DNA from: Leptolyngbya cf. ectocarpi LEGE 11479
GTDB taxonomy: Bacteria > Cyanobacteriota > Cyanobacteriia > Phormidesmidales > Phormidesmidaceae
NCBI RefSeq assembly: GCF_015207065.1
Contig: NZ_JADEXP010000010.1
Coordinates: 1-43,149, forward strand
Length of the DNA: 43,149 nt
Direction of reading: 5' to 3'
Within the stretch, counting starts at the first letter, position 1; each line of letters starts with the position of its first letter. The position numbers and the translations under genes were made by a program. A model generated the notes under the pieces. It had not been told where the DNA came from. It worked only from the letters and a program-made list of their open reading frames with translations, and ran no database searches. Shown piece after piece: positions 41,501 to 43,149 of this stretch.

Positions 41501-42646
41501 CTATGGCAGAGCCGATGTTTTTAGACATCTTTCTAGAAGGGTTTCCATCGCTTGTAGGGTACGAGTTTGGTGCCAGTGTTGGTACAGGTGCCCTGCAATT
41601 AGACATCCCCCTGCCCCTACGCCTTCTTTGACATAGCCTTGCTCAAAGATAGTGAATTGTGGATAGCGTGACTGTTTGAATGAAAATTGACTACTCATGA
41701 TGGGAGGAGTGGGAACGGTGTGGGCTAAGGCAAGAAATTGGCTAGTAGCATCGTTCACAATCCACTGAGTTGTGCCCAGGACGACATTATCTGAGTGCCA
41801 TGGGTACTGCGTCCCTAACCTCTGGAGCATGGTATATATAGCAATCATTTGGCTACCGCCAGCGAGAAGGACACCGCTGTGGTGACTGGCGGCTAAGGTC
41901 ATACCTAGAACAAATGGCTGCATGGGATCGCCCACAGCTGCGATCGCAGACCACACACATCGCTGATCATCAGTCCCCGACCAATCCGTTAAGCCAGTTT
42001 TAATGAGTCCAGTTTTTTGCCCATGGTTACACGTAGGATGGCTGCTACCCATTAAACCAGTCACATCAAACCCTAATGCTGTCAGTACAGCTTGGGCCGT
42101 AGTCGTCCCGGCAACAACACATTCCCCCAGCACCAAATAACTGCCAGCAAAACGACGCCCTAGGGTATCCCCCCAGTGAAGACCGGCATTAAACTACTGC
42201 ATCACCTTATCTGGGAGCAGAGCCCGCCCGGAACTCACACAGTGAGCAACCGCCCCCCCTAAATCGATGTGCGGGATGCTAGGCCTGCAAGGTAGCCCCG
42301 CATTAAACATATAAACGGGCCAAGCTTGACCGGCGGTCACCGCCCGTGTGAGCAGTGCCGGAGATATCCCTGCCTGCAAAGGAGGTAGGGGGTATTGAGG
42401 CATTGTGCCGGGGCCATCATAGATAAACTCAGCGTCCGCCACTGCCGTCAGCATCCGGGCTTCGGGTGTATTGCCAGCCGCTGAAATACCGGGCACAAGT
42501 GCCGTTTCAGTAAATCCAAGAACGCATATATAGCAAGGTCGCTGTCCCTGATATCGCTGCTGCCACCGTTGGGTCACGGCCCGATTAGTATGGTGGGCTA
42601 CGAAAGGGGTCTGCATTTGAGAGCAGTTCGGCTGGGCATTACTCAT
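41501..42646 (-). pseudogene. CobT-like phosphoribosyltransferase (TIGR00303 type) with in-frame amber stop
   Basis: From ATG 42646 the frame encodes 150 residues (CYICVLGFTETALVPGISAAGNTPEARMLTAVADAEF in pieces, PYPLPPL-like block, MFNAGLPCRPSIPHIDLGG), then TAG at 42194-42196, then 230 more codons in the same frame (FNAGLHWGDTLG, LGECVVAGTTTAQAVL, GSSHPTCNHGQKTG, VGDPMQPFVLGM, GVLLAGGSQM, EQGYVKEGVGAGG). Joined they match the cyanobacterial CobT-like family, about 380 aa. The family links nicotinate mononucleotide to a lower ligand of cobamides. A TTG to TAG change is the simplest reading; the amber truncates the protein. The start overlaps the DUF2232 stop by 8 nt. Confidence 0.85.
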
Positions 42647-43149
42647 CGAGAATCTGCTGTACCCACTGAGGTGGAGGTGGCATCGCAATCCCCATACGTT
42701 CCAGTAAAATCCAAGCCGTCAAATGCACAGTAAACAGGTAGACAACACTGCTAAAGAACACCATCGCAACGGCTGCAATTTGGATGGTACCAAGACTCAA
42801 TTGACCAATGGCTCCCAAACCCAGTAGACCAAAATCTAACAATCGATTGGTGATCCAGTCGGTCAGCTGTACCACCTGGGCCACTAAATAGCCCCACAGG
42901 TCTTCCCCCGCCATCCATGACAGTAGCCAGATCCGAAAAAAAATACCTAGGGTTACAATCAGAGCCCCCACAGGCAGTGAAATCAGCCAAGACGCCTTAT
43001 GTCGCCAGTGATATCCGAGCTGAACCCCCAGCACACCGTAGGGAATAACAAAGAGCAGACTTCGGGGGGGGCCAATCAAGATAGCCAGGAGTAAACCGGA
43101 CACTAGGGTGGTCATCCAGGCAGAGCGAGAGTTCCACCGCAGATAGACC
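42639..43149 (-). CDS. DUF2232 membrane protein, 5' end cut by window edge
   Basis: The reading frame is open to the last bases (VYLRWN..SAWMTTLV), matching the usual middle of DUF2232 proteins, so the start lies outside. Visible: LLLAILIGPPRSLLFVIPYGVLGVQLGYHW, WLISLPVGALIVTLGIFFRIWLLS and a C-terminal helix. Three or more membrane helices. Function unknown. The last bases ATGAGTAA overlap the start of the CobT-like gene. Confidence 0.85.
   Translation of the reverse strand, partial: VYLRWNSRSAWMTTLVSGLLLAILIGPPRSLLFVIPYGVLGVQLGYHWRHKASWLISLPVGALIVTLGIFFRIWLLSWMAGEDLWGYLVAQVVQLTDWITNRLLDFGLLGLGAIGQLSLGTIQIAAVAMVFFSSVVYLFTVHLTAWILLERMGIAMPPPPQWVQQILDE

Noticed and set aside
41501-42688. Two separate genes, a short upstream protein and a downstream CobT-like protein
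   Set aside because: Both parts are in the same frame, 19 codons apart with only one stop, and join into one family-length protein.

Overview
This window reads as chromosomal DNA from a phycobilisome-containing cyanobacterium of roughly 50% GC. The evidence is a phycobilisome linker of the CpcL type, hemL of the plant-like C5 pathway, MEP-pathway isoprenoid genes (ispD, ispF), many families typical of cyanobacteria (DUF29, DUF3685, DUF2232, Uma2, DUF433/DUF5615, an EbsA-like protein) and 22 copies of the HIP1 octamer GCGATCGC in 43 kb. Genus cannot be fixed from the sequence.

Layout. 1-2600: an ATPase gene cut by the left edge plus a TPR protein with a degenerate P-loop-like N-terminus, probably a functional pair. 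2644-7288: DUF29 gene, a one-TM repeat protein and a REC-DUF3685 protein. 7387-11913: cpcL, a NurA-domain gene, hisIE and hemL (TTG start). 12038-12793: a HEAT-repeat protein. 12800-16440: an accessory stretch with small ORFs, a ParD/RelE-like toxin-antitoxin pair, a Uma2 gene, a DUF433/DUF5615 pair flanked by a 98-bp direct repeat, and a structured noncoding segment. 16656-24646: sodium:solute symporter, 58-aa membrane ORF overlapping a GNAT gene, second Uma2 gene, YajQ, MAPEG, DprA-like, BioD-like/DRTGG, EbsA-like, and a family 2 glycosyltransferase that seems to have lost its N-terminal membrane segment by a frameshifting deletion. 24811-26425: membrane protein, two half-size UPF0016 manganese-exchanger-like genes, YkgJ protein. 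26581-31493: ispD, family 9 glycosyltransferase, several envelope-type proteins, cupin, VOC protein. 31809-35456: sigma-like factor, TPR protein, trmD, ispF, BON protein. 35492-39435: orphan sugar permease, GH24 lysozyme, M16 peptidase, fructosamine kinase-like gene. 39540-39610: tRNA-Cys. 39732-43149: two coiled-coil proteins around a 637-nt noncoding gap, a CobT-like gene broken by an in-frame amber codon, and a DUF2232 gene cut by the right edge.

How it fits together. Most of the window is housekeeping metabolism arranged as single genes or short overlapping pairs (TPR/trmD share TAATG; DUF2232/cobT overlap by 8 nt). The best candidates for something less described are the ATPase/TPR pair at the left edge, the TA cassette bracketed by a gene-end duplication, the split manganese-exchanger pair, the terminator-shaped hairpin just before cpcL, and the two damaged genes (glycosyltransferase 2, CobT-like). 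No CRISPR array, rRNA, prophage or intact insertion sequence was seen.
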